From Methanolobus sp. UBA118 (GTDB lineage: Archaea; Halobacteriota; Methanosarcinia; Methanosarcinales; Methanosarcinaceae), in the NCBI GenBank assembly GCA_002508635.1, contig DACO01000145.1, positions 1 to 38,437 of the forward strand: DNA of 38,437 nucleotides, read 5' to 3'. A program made the translations under genes and the position numbers. Below the pieces are notes generated by a model. That model made no database searches, was not told the origin of the DNA, and saw only the letters and a list, made by a program, of their open reading frames with translations. Positions within the stretch are counted from its first letter, which is position 1. Every line of letters begins with the position of its first letter. Below are positions 1-8,045 of this stretch, piece after piece.

Positions 1-7
1 TTTCTAC

Positions 8-709
8 ATGCCTTCCACAAACCCCTCAGAAAATAAGACACCTCACATGCCAGAGGATTATGATACAAAGATTTCCTCTGTCCTCCCATATTATTCATCT
101 TTCCATCAGGAAACTATCAATCTTGTGAAATCCTTTCCATATGAACCGATGGTCTGGATGGATACGGGATGCGGTACAGGCTCACTTGTAAGCAAAGCTA
201 TCGGGCAATTCCCAGACACCAAATTCCTCATGCTCGATCCATCGGAAGGAATGCTGGAACAAGCAAGGGAAAAGTTGTCCTCATATCCCTGTGAGAGACT
301 TGAATTCCTGAGAGCTTCACCAACACAGGAGTTCCCACAGGAGCTTGAGAAAAAACCCGATGTTATCACTGCCATCCAGTGCCACCACTATCTTGATCGT
401 GAGACCAGGGCTAAAGCCGTAAAAAAGTGCTATGAACTGCTAAAAGACGGTGGCATTTTCATCACCTTCGAGAATATCAGCCCTCTTACAGAGGAAGGAA
501 TCTCTGTAGGGAAAAGATACTGGGGCAGGTTCCAGTCGGAACAGGGCAGGACTGATGATGAAATTGAACAGCACCTTAAGCGCTTTGGAACTGAATATTT
601 CCCCATAAACATCGAAGAACATCTGAAACTACTACGTAAAACAGGATTCAGGACAGTTGAAATGTTCTGGTATTCCTATATGCAGGCTGGTTTTTACTGT
701 ATCAAGTAG
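8..709 (+). CDS. Class I SAM-dependent methyltransferase
   Basis: A 233-residue cytoplasmic protein. The glycine-rich SAM-binding motif I, DTGCGTGSLVSKA, lies near residue 53, followed by an acidic motif II region (LMLDPS) about 20 residues later, then the VITAIQCHHYLD stretch and the KDGGIFITFE strand typical of the Rossmann-like methyltransferase fold. The length fits small ubiquinone/trans-aconitate-type methyltransferases. The substrate cannot be deduced. Only 7 bases precede the start, so its promoter and a possible upstream start cannot be judged; an in-frame ATG at 49 is an alternative. The next gene lies 150 bp downstream on the same strand, so co-transcription is possible but not obvious. 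Confidence 0.85.
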   Translation: MPSTNPSENKTPHMPEDYDTKISSVLPYYSSFHQETINLVKSFPYEPMVWMDTGCGTGSLVSKAIGQFPDTKFLMLDPSEGMLEQAREKLSSYPCERLEFLRASPTQEFPQELEKKPDVITAIQCHHYLDRETRAKAVKKCYELLKDGGIFITFENISPLTEEGISVGKRYWGRFQSEQGRTDDEIEQHLKRFGTEYFPINIEEHLKLLRKTGFRTVEMFWYSYMQAGFYCIK

Positions 710-859
710 TTACTTTCCGAAATCTTAAATCCCATGCCTCACAAGTTCTCAATGGGAGCAGGGAAAGTTATCGGTCATCAGGCCCATAAGATATCTTAGT
801 TAAACTGCTATACAGAGGCCCTCCCATCAGATTCATATGGTAATTGAGGAGGAATAATT

Positions 860-2152
860 GTGGGGGAAGCAGGGGAATTTCCACCGGGATTTGAGGACGT
901 ACTGAATTTCAGACTTTCAGATGCGCTTTTTGGAAGAAGAGCACGTCGTTTTTTCATGGGAGCATCAATCCCGGACGGCTACTTCAAATATACGTCAGAA
1001 CATGAAGCCATGCCACTCTCAGAACTTGAGCAGATGACGGTGCTGACCGCGATGGGAGCAAACACTGGCTGGCACAATCTGATCATGCGGGGAGAAAACT
1101 ATGCTCCGTACCTGTCAAACTATGCCTGCACCGCAGGAGGCAGAACCTTTCCGTCAGCAGCCGGATTCCATACCAGTGAAATCTTCTTTACGGATGACCA
1201 TGGCACCTATATGCTTAATACACGGGATGCACCTGCTCTCGCCAGACGAAAGGACGACGGCACCTTCTATCCTGAGGAACTGCTGGAAGCGCACCGCAGC
1301 CACATACACAAATTATACGACGGCAGACTGATATTGCCATCAGAGACGCCTCATGTGGAAGCGCACAACACCTGGGTGGTCAATCATCCCGGCACCACAT
1401 TGATCATACCCGTGGGCGACCTTGCACAGCATGTACTGGCAGGCCTGTTTTATTATACACAGAACGGTGTCTGTTTTTATGATGACGTGAACGGAAATCA
1501 GATAGAAGGGATCGAGCAGTTCTCGGATATAGTGAATACAGAAGAGCCATTCCCGATAACCTTCCTGGAGATGTGGTCCCTTGCCGAGCTGAGTGCGGAA
1601 CTCTCGACTGCCTGTTATGCAGGTATGATGATGCTGCAGGCCATGGGACTTGGGGGATGGATGTTCGATGGCATAGATCCCTATTCCGTTCTCGGGGCAA
1701 GCGGCGACCCTAAGGTAAAGGGTTTGGGTTTCAGATACGATACAGATAAGCGCTGGCCGCTTCCCAATCCAACAGGAATTGAAGGTATCTTTGAAGGATT
1801 TACACCGCCACATTACCCTGATATGCGTCATGCCGTTGATGCTCTCATGGACAGGAAATTCGGCCGTGGGGGACCATTCAACCCCGAAACACCGGGTTAC
1901 TACGAGGACACGCCCGGAGTGCGTGCAAGTGCAAAGGTACCTGATGAGCATTTCAGGGAATGCGTAGCTCTCCAGGCCCAGTATATCTATGATACTTTCG
2001 GCAAGTTCCCGGGAACCGTACCCAGCATCTTTGTCCTGACCTATCTACAGGCACAGCACATAGACCTTGATTTCTATGATCATTTCTACAAAAAAGGAGC
2101 ATATCTTAAAACACATGCAGAACATATGAAGAAATGGCATCCGGACAGATAA
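860..2152 (+). CDS. Nitroreductase-like (SagB-type?) protein, 430 aa
   Basis: GTG start chosen because a strong GAGGAGG ribosome binding site sits 8 bases upstream. Several segments recall the FMN-dependent nitroreductase/SagB-type dehydrogenase fold: an N-terminal DALFGRRARRFF stretch like the family's SRRSxRxF, a PSAAGFHTSEIFF segment like the PSAGxxHPxE FMN-contact region, and a later LQAMGLGGWMFDGID segment like the family's AxxLGLGxxxxGG helix. No membrane segment or signal peptide is visible. It is much longer than a standard nitroreductase (about 200 aa), and the stretch between the two halves is unassigned. The downstream small gene starts 13 bases after its stop, so the two form an operon. 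Family assignment is inference from motif resemblance; substrate and cofactor are unknown. Confidence 0.6.
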   Translation: MGEAGEFPPGFEDVLNFRLSDALFGRRARRFFMGASIPDGYFKYTSEHEAMPLSELEQMTVLTAMGANTGWHNLIMRGENYAPYLSNYACTAGGRTFPSAAGFHTSEIFFTDDHGTYMLNTRDAPALARRKDDGTFYPEELLEAHRSHIHKLYDGRLILPSETPHVEAHNTWVVNHPGTTLIIPVGDLAQHVLAGLFYYTQNGVCFYDDVNGNQIEGIEQFSDIVNTEEPFPITFLEMWSLAELSAELSTACYAGMMMLQAMGLGGWMFDGIDPYSVLGASGDPKVKGLGFRYDTDKRWPLPNPTGIEGIFEGFTPPHYPDMRHAVDALMDRKFGRGGPFNPETPGYYEDTPGVRASAKVPDEHFRECVALQAQYIYDTFGKFPGTVPSIFVLTYLQAQHIDLDFYDHFYKKGAYLKTHAEHMKKWHPDR

Positions 2153-2165
2153 TCAGGGTGATAGG

Positions 2166-2504
2166 GTGGAAAATAAGCTAAACGAAGAAAACAAAGTTGA
2201 TAGCAGTAGTGTTAATGTTGATGTTACTGTGGTTATAGCCGATAACCCCGGGGAACTGGAGTTGGATGAAGCCGGATACTTCAGGATCGTGCCGGACCAG
2301 GAAAGAATGCTGATCCTGGCAAAACACTATTCCTATGATAAAGAACTACTGACGGTAATTGAAGGTCCGGATGCAAGGTCGATCTACCGGATAATCATCA
2401 AATACGGTTGGGCAAGTACACTCAACCATGCAGCCTATCTGGGTCAGGAACTGGCACGTGCCGAGATCGCAATGAAGATAGGATTTGATTATGTTCAGGG
2501 CTAA
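2166..2504 (+). CDS. DUF4346-like small protein, 112 aa
   Basis: GTG start 13 bases after the preceding stop, with CAGGGTGAT upstream; the pair is clearly one operon. The first 30 residues are polar and probably disordered. Residues about 30-112 resemble the DUF4346 domain seen in cyanobacteria and at the C-terminus of dihydropteroate-synthase-like proteins of methanogens. The signs are an EAGYFRI opening, an IEGPDARSIYRIII segment, and the ending HAAYLGQELARAEIAMK followed by GFDYVQG. In the proteins I recall, the domain is fused to a pterin-binding module; here it stands alone beside a nitroreductase-like gene. It converges with the minus-strand Vms1-like gene, leaving only 15 bases between the stops. 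Confidence 0.65.
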   Translation: MENKLNEENKVDSSSVNVDVTVVIADNPGELELDEAGYFRIVPDQERMLILAKHYSYDKELLTVIEGPDARSIYRIIIKYGWASTLNHAAYLGQELARAEIAMKIGFDYVQG

Positions 2505-2519
2505 AAAATGAGGCCAGCT

Positions 2520-3677
2520 TCAGTACCTGAGCAATGCACCTACAACATAATCCTGATCAGGAAAGTCCTCTTCTTTCACAAACTCCACATCCGCACCTGT
2601 GCGCTGCGCAAGTTCGTAGAATTCCTCCAGTATATTCACCTTTGATGTCGGTCCCCCGCATCTTTCACACTCTTCAGGCGGCCTGGCATTTGGCTGCAGG
2701 TTCTGGTATCTTTCACAGATCCAGCCGGGAACCGACGAAGCTCTCCGCATCAAAAGGACATTTACCCGTGCCTGTTCAAGAGCTTGCCCGACATCTTTCA
2801 CACCTGCAACTGCAAGACCACCCTTTAGTATCTCGCTCTTGAACTTTTTTGCCCATCTGTTTGATTCCGCAAGTTCTTCTTCCTGTAATACGGAGTTCCC
2901 TGACTCAATTAACTCATCTTTTGGAATATCCATAGGTAAGTCAATTACGTCAAGTATGCTATTGCGAACCTCTTCCGGAAGCATTTCCTGAAGCTGCTGC
3001 TTGGCATTTCCAGGTCCTGCAAGAACCAGACCCTTTGTTTTCAGTTGTCCGCAGGTATCCTGAACGTTTCCGGCAACTTCCGTAAAGAAGGATTTCATCG
3101 CTTCCTTTCTCTGGCGGTTGAAACGCATCTGGCTCCAACCTCCCTTTTTGTGTTTGTTCATCAGGTCGGTGGACAGGTGTTCCCTCTCCTCCGCAAGGTC
3201 CGAACGTATACAAACGAATCTGGCCTCCTGTGAATCAACAAGAAGCATCCCGTAATCCTCATAGTCTGCACGCAGTCTTGCCAGGGGTAGCAGATAAGGA
3301 GAGGTGTCAAGTACAAGGGACCTTTCCGGCTCCACTGCAAGCCTGTAGACCTGCAGGAAAGATTCCGGTGAAGATACAAATATTATCCTGCCCTTCTCGC
3401 CTGAGACCGCTGGTTCGAAAATATATTCCTCCGCCATTTCCAGAGTTTTTTCAAAATCCGATAGCAACTCTCCTGTCATAACTTCCTTTATTGCCTTTAT
3501 CCTGGAATCCAGGAAAATTTTATTCGGATGCTCGTTTTCCCTGCCTCCCACCGGCAGATAGACTGAAAGATAGACATCCTCTTCAGTATATATCTCAGCC
3601 AGTGTCCTGATATCTATATCAGTAACAGGTACAGGAACTTCAGTAACCAGGTTTCTAAACGTTTCTTCAGGATTCAT
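2520..3677 (-). CDS. Vms1/Ankzf1-type (VLRF1) peptidyl-tRNA hydrolase-like protein
   Basis: A 385-residue soluble protein of the archaeal eRF1-related family. After an N-terminal domain (about 1-135) comes the release-factor-like domain with a GGWSQMR motif at residues 179-185. This matches the GGxSQxR loop whose glutamine (Q183 here) cleaves peptidyl-tRNA in Vms1/Ankzf1 during ribosome rescue. The C-terminus has a CERCGG zinc-binding-type pair and ends in VGALLRY, like the eRF1/Pelota C-terminal domain ending. No SD at normal spacing is visible; an AT-rich TATA-like ATTTAAGT lies about 27 bp before the ATG, so the mRNA may be leaderless. It is divergent from cysE across a 271-bp spacer. The role in ribosome quality control is family knowledge; activity here is inferred. 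Confidence 0.8.
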   Translation of the reverse strand: MNPEETFRNLVTEVPVPVTDIDIRTLAEIYTEEDVYLSVYLPVGGRENEHPNKIFLDSRIKAIKEVMTGELLSDFEKTLEMAEEYIFEPAVSGEKGRIIFVSSPESFLQVYRLAVEPERSLVLDTSPYLLPLARLRADYEDYGMLLVDSQEARFVCIRSDLAEEREHLSTDLMNKHKKGGWSQMRFNRQRKEAMKSFFTEVAGNVQDTCGQLKTKGLVLAGPGNAKQQLQEMLPEEVRNSILDVIDLPMDIPKDELIESGNSVLQEEELAESNRWAKKFKSEILKGGLAVAGVKDVGQALEQARVNVLLMRRASSVPGWICERYQNLQPNARPPEECERCGGPTSKVNILEEFYELAQRTGADVEFVKEEDFPDQDYVVGALLRY

Positions 3678-3849
3678 ATAAAAAAATGAGATTCACCTGT
3701 ACTTAAATCTAAGGATTATCAAAGTTCTTAAATGTCATCGCAAATATAGCCTGTATGGGAGCATTGACAATTTCCACTTCAAAAGATCAGGAACTTCCGG
3801 TCTTCTTCCAGTGGAACTGACACAGTAATGAGAAACATAGTAAATAGGC

Positions 3850-3878
3850 ATTAAATGTTAACATCGTTAACATTTAAT
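3850..3878. promoter_or_regulatory. Perfect 13-bp inverted repeat, candidate operator upstream of cysE
   Basis: ATTAAATGTTAAC and its exact reverse complement are separated by ATC. It lies 70 bp before the cysE ATG and 172 bp before the divergent Vms1-like start. A TATA-like AT-rich stretch (TATTAAATAAA, 3894-3904) follows about 15 bp later, placing the palindrome just upstream of the likely core promoter. No T-tract follows, so it is better read as a dimeric regulator site than a terminator. Which regulator binds is unknown. Confidence 0.65.
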
Positions 3879-3948
3879 AATGTCTGAATCAATCTATTAA
3901 ATAAAAATCGGCCTGAACACGGGTCTGAAAATAAAGCTGGGCAATAAT

Positions 3949-4935
3949 ATGGGTAGTGAAACAGAAACTGAAATGAGAAAATGCACAATCCTCAGTTCCA
4001 TGATCGATAACAGGTACCGTGCAGAGATTCCAGAGATCGTAGATATGGTAGCTTCGAGTTGCTCTGACAAAAACTGTTTTGATCACCTGGATGCTGCAGT
4101 GATACCTTCAAGGGAGGCTATGATCGAGATCATAGAACTGCTCAGGGATGTGCTGTTTCCCGGTTATTTCGGTGACCAGACAGTTGACAGGAGTGTTCTG
4201 CCATACCATATCGGTAATGAGATAACAACACTCTTCGAAAAGCTGTCAAAACAGATCTCTAACAGCATCATCCATGATTGCGACAGATATGAGGAGAATT
4301 GCACCGAATGTCTCGAACAGGGTCAGGAGGAGACCATCAGATTCCTGAAAAAGATCCCTGAAATCCGTTCCCTGCTTGCATCGGACATTATAGCCGCATA
4401 CGAAGGAGACCCCGCAGCTAAAAGTCATGATGAGATCATCTTCAGCTATCCCGGCATTTTTGCCATGACGGTCTACAGGTCAGCCCACGAGCTGCACAAA
4501 CAGGGAATCTCCATAATCCCGCGGATAATGACAGAACATGCCCACAGTGTCGTAGGAATCGATATCCATCCCGGAGCTCGGATCGGGAAAGGATTCTTTA
4601 TCGACCACGGCACAGGTGTGGTTATCGGGGAAACCTGCGAGATCGGTGATAACGTGCGAGTCTATCAGGGAGTTACTCTTGGATCACTGAGCTTCCCAAA
4701 GGATGAGACAGGACAGATCATCCGTGGTCAAAAGAGACATCCTACCATAGAGGATGACGTTATCATCTATTCCAATGCCACCATCCTTGGCGGGGATACC
4801 ACCATCGGGGCACGCTCGGTTATCGGTGGTAACGTATGGCTTACAAAATCGGTTCCACCTGACACCAAGGTCATCATAGCGGAACCGGATCTGATATTCA
4901 AAGAAAAGAACCAGAAGGGGAGTTTAAGCAAATGA
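3949..4935 (+). CDS. cysE: Serine O-acetyltransferase
   Basis: Transfers acetyl from acetyl-CoA to L-serine to give O-acetylserine, the first step of the bacterial-type cysteine route. The 328 residues have a long alpha-helical N-terminal domain (about 1-190) followed by a left-handed hexapeptide-repeat beta-helix (about 195-310). The [17 protein letters not shown] segment carries the catalytic Asp-His pair. The length matches the EpsC-type long form. The start is not strongly marked: the SD is weak (GCTGGGC) and an in-frame ATG at 3973 is possible. Its stop overlaps the cysK start in an ATGA, so translation is coupled. In Methanosarcina this pair is known to coexist with the tRNA-dependent Sep pathway and is usually viewed as acquired from bacteria. 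Confidence 0.93.
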   Translation: MGSETETEMRKCTILSSMIDNRYRAEIPEIVDMVASSCSDKNCFDHLDAAVIPSREAMIEIIELLRDVLFPGYFGDQTVDRSVLPYHIGNEITTLFEKLSKQISNSIIHDCDRYEENCTECLEQGQEETIRFLKKIPEIRSLLASDIIAAYEGDPAAKSHDEIIFSYPGIFAMTVYRSAHELHKQGISIIPRIMTEHAHSVVGIDIHPGARIGKGFFIDHGTGVVIGETCEIGDNVRVYQGVTLGSLSFPKDETGQIIRGQKRHPTIEDDVIIYSNATILGGDTTIGARSVIGGNVWLTKSVPPDTKVIIAEPDLIFKEKNQKGSLSK

Positions 4936-5876
4936 GCAAGATCTACGAAGACATAACAAAAACAGTTGGTAACACACCTTTAGTCAAGTTGAACAGGATC
5001 ACCGAAGGATGCCATGCAACCGTACTTGCAAAGGTCGAATCCTTCAATCCGTTAAGCTCGGTAAAGGACCGTATTGCTCTGAGTATGATAGAAACGGCCG
5101 AAAAAGAAGGATACATAAAGACAGATACCGTTGTCATCGAGCCCACGTCCGGAAACACGGGTATCGGCCTGGCATTCGTCTGTGCCGCAAAGGGCTACCG
5201 CCTGATACTTACCATGCCTGAGACAATGAGTGTGGAGAGAAGGAAGATAATGAAAATGCTGGGTGCGGAGATCGTTCTCACACCCGGTCCGGGAGGAATG
5301 CCCGGAGCCATCGAAGAGGCTGAGAAGATGGGAAAGGAGATGCAAAATGCCTTTGTACCGCACCAGTTCCTCAATCCCGCGAATCCTGAGATACACCGAA
5401 AGACAACAGCCGAGGAAATATGGAACGATACTGATGGTGCCGTGGATATACTCGTGGCCGGGGTTGGTACCGGAGGAACCATTACCGGAGTATCTGAGGT
5501 TATAAAATCACGCAAGCCGGAGTTCAGGGCAGTTGCAGTGGAACCGGAGGAGTCACCGGTACTTTCAGGAGGAAAACCCGGACCACATAAGATACAGGGA
5601 ATCGGTGCCGGCTTCGTTCCTGATATCCTGAATACTGACATCATCGATGAAGTTATTAAGGTAAACAGCGACGATGCTTTCAAGACCGGGCAGGAGCTCG
5701 CCAGAAAGGAAGGTATCCTTGCGGGCATCTCATGTGGTGCAGCCCTTCATGCTGCACTGGAACTTGCGAGAAGGAAAGAAAATGAAGGCAAGGTCATTGT
5801 GGTTGTCCTGCCTGACACTGGTGAGAGATATCTGAGTACTCCACTTGCAGATACCGGGACAGAGAAAAAGGCCTGA
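4932..5876 (+). CDS. cysK: Cysteine synthase (O-acetylserine sulfhydrylase)
   Basis: PLP enzyme making cysteine from O-acetylserine and sulfide. The 314 residues show the fold type II signature: the PLP lysine in SSVKDRIA (near residue 43), the substrate loop [10 protein letters not shown], the phosphate-binding GTGGTITG loop near residue 178, SCGAA, and [10 protein letters not shown] near the end. The length is typical of CysK rather than of the CBS-domain-bearing cystathionine beta-synthases. The start overlaps the cysE stop by 4 bases (ATGA). CysE and CysK commonly form the cysteine synthase complex, so coupled expression makes sense. The last residues are lysine-rich, and I cannot tell whether the Ile-ended tail that docks into CysK is conserved in this CysE. 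Confidence 0.95.
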   Translation: MSKIYEDITKTVGNTPLVKLNRITEGCHATVLAKVESFNPLSSVKDRIALSMIETAEKEGYIKTDTVVIEPTSGNTGIGLAFVCAAKGYRLILTMPETMSVERRKIMKMLGAEIVLTPGPGGMPGAIEEAEKMGKEMQNAFVPHQFLNPANPEIHRKTTAEEIWNDTDGAVDILVAGVGTGGTITGVSEVIKSRKPEFRAVAVEPEESPVLSGGKPGPHKIQGIGAGFVPDILNTDIIDEVIKVNSDDAFKTGQELARKEGILAGISCGAALHAALELARRKENEGKVIVVVLPDTGERYLSTPLADTGTEKKA

Positions 5877-5940
5877 AAAATCTACATAGCAGAAAATAAA
5901 AAGAGTTAATCATAAAAACCCTCCGCCCTAAATAGAAGCA

Positions 5941-7029
5941 ATGGAACGCGTGATCATCCATGTTGACATGGACTACTTTTATGCAGCCATAGAGGAAAGG
6001 GAGGACCCCTCCCTTAAGGGCAAGGCGGTGGTCGTATGCATGTATTCCAACCGCGGTGAGGAGGGCGGAGCTGTAAGTACATGCAATTACGTGGCAAGGG
6101 ATGCGGGTATCCGTTCTGCCATGCCATGCAGGCAGGCAAAGTCCCTGGATCCTGATGCCGTATTTCTTCCGGTACGCAAACCTTTCTATGAAAAAGTATC
6201 AGCCAGCGTGATGGAGATCCTGCGTTCAAATGCCGATAACGAGGAAAGCTTTGAGAAGATAAGTATAGACGAAGCCTTTCTGGAAATTACCAATTCCTCA
6301 GATTCCGATTTTGATAAGGCCAGAGAGATCGGGATTAGAATCAAGGAAGAGGTCAGGGAAAGGGAAAGGATTACCTGCTCGGTGGGAATCGGTCCCAATA
6401 AACTCATAGCCAAGATGGCATCCTCTTTTAAGAAACCAGACGGTATAACCATTGTAAGACCAGAAGAAGTGAAGGATTTCCTGAGACCCATGCCTGTGAA
6501 AAAGCTCTGGGGTATCGGCGGTGTCACCGAAGAGAAGCTTGCTGAAATGGGTGTTGAAACCATTGCTGAACTTGAAGAACATGACATACTGGAACTCATC
6601 TCTGTTTTCGGGAAGAATAAGGGAACATGGCTCAAGCAGGCAGCATCGGGTGTGGATGAAAACCCCGTAAAAGAGAGAACGGCAAGTGACCAGATAGGAA
6701 GGATGGCTTCACTAAAACATGATACCAGGGATAAGAAGATGATCTTCTCTTTGCTGGATGAACTTGCAGATGATGTCATGTCCAGGGTCAGGTCACGGAA
6801 AGTCGGTTTTAGGTCAGTGACCGTAACTGTTATTTTATCAAATTTCAAAACATCTACCAAAAGCCGGACTTTCAACCACCCGGTCTCCGATGTGGAATCC
6901 CTTAAGGAGAATGCAAAGCAGATGATGCAGCAGTTTCTTGAGGAAAGCACTTTGAACTTCAGGCGTATCGGAGTAAGGGTTGGAAGCCTTCATGAGACAG
7001 CAGGACAGAAAAGTCTGTTCGATTTCTGA
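5941..7029 (+). CDS. dinB: DNA polymerase IV (Y-family translesion polymerase)
   Basis: A 362-residue DinB/Dbh/Dpo4-type polymerase for lesion bypass. Catalytic acidic residues are visible: D9 in HVDMDYFYAA and D110-E111 in SIDEAF. A helix-hairpin-helix thumb follows (KKLWGIGG), then the little-finger domain. The last seven residues, QKSLFDF, match a PCNA-interacting PIP box (QxxLxxF), which would tether it to the sliding clamp. No good SD precedes the ATG, so a leaderless or very short-leader transcript is possible. The K+ channel gene follows after 10 bases and its SD overlaps this stop, so they share a transcript although no functional link is evident. Confidence 0.93.
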   Translation: MERVIIHVDMDYFYAAIEEREDPSLKGKAVVVCMYSNRGEEGGAVSTCNYVARDAGIRSAMPCRQAKSLDPDAVFLPVRKPFYEKVSASVMEILRSNADNEESFEKISIDEAFLEITNSSDSDFDKAREIGIRIKEEVRERERITCSVGIGPNKLIAKMASSFKKPDGITIVRPEEVKDFLRPMPVKKLWGIGGVTEEKLAEMGVETIAELEEHDILELISVFGKNKGTWLKQAASGVDENPVKERTASDQIGRMASLKHDTRDKKMIFSLLDELADDVMSRVRSRKVGFRSVTVTVILSNFKTSTKSRTFNHPVSDVESLKENAKQMMQQFLEESTLNFRRIGVRVGSLHETAGQKSLFDF

Positions 7030-7039
7030 GGATATTAAG

Positions 7040-7897
7040 ATGCCTGAAACAAATAACGCTTACAGGGGTAACAGACCAGGTGAAAGTAAGTGGAGAGGCG
7101 AGCTATATGATATTATCTTTGAGGCCGAAACCCCTGCCGGTAAATATTTTGATCTCCTGCTGATCGTAAGTATTATCCTGAGTGTTATTGTGGTAATGCT
7201 GGACAGTATCAGTTCAGTAAGAAACAGTCATGGACAGGTGCTTCACGATCTTGAGTGGTTCTTTACTATCATTTTTACAATAGAGTACTTTCTCCGCCTT
7301 TTATGTGTCCGGGACAGGATAAAATATGCTGCCAGTCCGCTTGGTATTGTCGATCTAATAGCGATAATACCCACATATATGAGCCTCTTCCTCCCCGGAA
7401 GCCAGTTCCTGCTTGTGATAAGGGTACTGAGGGTATTGAGGATATTCCGTGTCCTCAAACTGGTACACTATGTCAGTGAAGCTGAGATGCTTGCAAGAGC
7501 CCTGCGTGCAAGCAGACAAAAGATTACCGTCTTCCTGTTCACGGTACTGACCCTTGTGGTAATACTCGGCTCCCTGATGTACCTGATAGAGGGTGAAGAG
7601 AACGGTTTTACCAGCATACCCACAAGCATATTCTGGGCAATCGTAACTCTCACGACCGTGGGTTTTGGTGACATTGTGCCCCAGACACCCCTTGGCAGGA
7701 CACTGGCATCTGTAATAATGATACTTGGTTACAGCATAATAGCTGTCCCAACGGGTATTGTCACATCAGAGATCAGCTTTGCTTCCATGGAAGAGAGGAG
7801 AAGAACAGAACCTCAAAGAATATGCCCGGAGTGTGGGAACCCTGAGCATGACAATGATGCTCTCTTCTGCAAACATTGCGGAACAGGGATTCTGTAG
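7040..7897 (+). CDS. Voltage-gated potassium channel with C-terminal zinc ribbon
   Basis: A six-helix ion channel subunit of 285 residues, expected to form a tetrameric K+ channel in the cytoplasmic membrane. S1 is near 38-55 and S2 near 72-90. The S4 voltage sensor near 128-141 carries arginines at every third position (IRVLRVLRIFRVLK), and the selectivity filter TVGFGD is at 206-211 between S5 and S6. An unusual tail (262-280) has CPECG and FCKHCG, a four-cysteine zinc ribbon. ATG 7040 was preferred over an in-frame upstream start inside dinB because GAGGA sits 7 bases before it, overlapping the dinB stop. Function by family is secure; gating and the role of the zinc ribbon are unknown. Confidence 0.93.
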   Translation: MPETNNAYRGNRPGESKWRGELYDIIFEAETPAGKYFDLLLIVSIILSVIVVMLDSISSVRNSHGQVLHDLEWFFTIIFTIEYFLRLLCVRDRIKYAASPLGIVDLIAIIPTYMSLFLPGSQFLLVIRVLRVLRIFRVLKLVHYVSEAEMLARALRASRQKITVFLFTVLTLVVILGSLMYLIEGEENGFTSIPTSIFWAIVTLTTVGFGDIVPQTPLGRTLASVIMILGYSIIAVPTGIVTSEISFASMEERRRTEPQRICPECGNPEHDNDALFCKHCGTGIL

Positions 7898-8045
7898 ATA
7901 TTCCGGACCCTGCTATATCTGAATCATCATTATCATCATTCCTTTTTATACGGATATATATAAATAAGAGAACAGGACAACTTTTTTCCATCAAGAACTG
8001 ACTCTATAAATATAGAGTGTCATTTATAAATTAACTGAAAACACG

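Noticed and set aside
1340..1951. 203-codon minus-strand frame opposite the nitroreductase-like gene
   Set aside because: Histidine- and cysteine-scattered composition without any motif; the plus-strand gene has an excellent SD and operon context.
5195..5728. 177-codon minus-strand frame opposite cysK
   Set aside because: Proline- and serine-rich shadow of cysK with no SD.
6186..6950. 254-codon minus-strand frame opposite dinB
   Set aside because: Serine- and leucine-rich shadow of a well-conserved polymerase; no SD and no domain.
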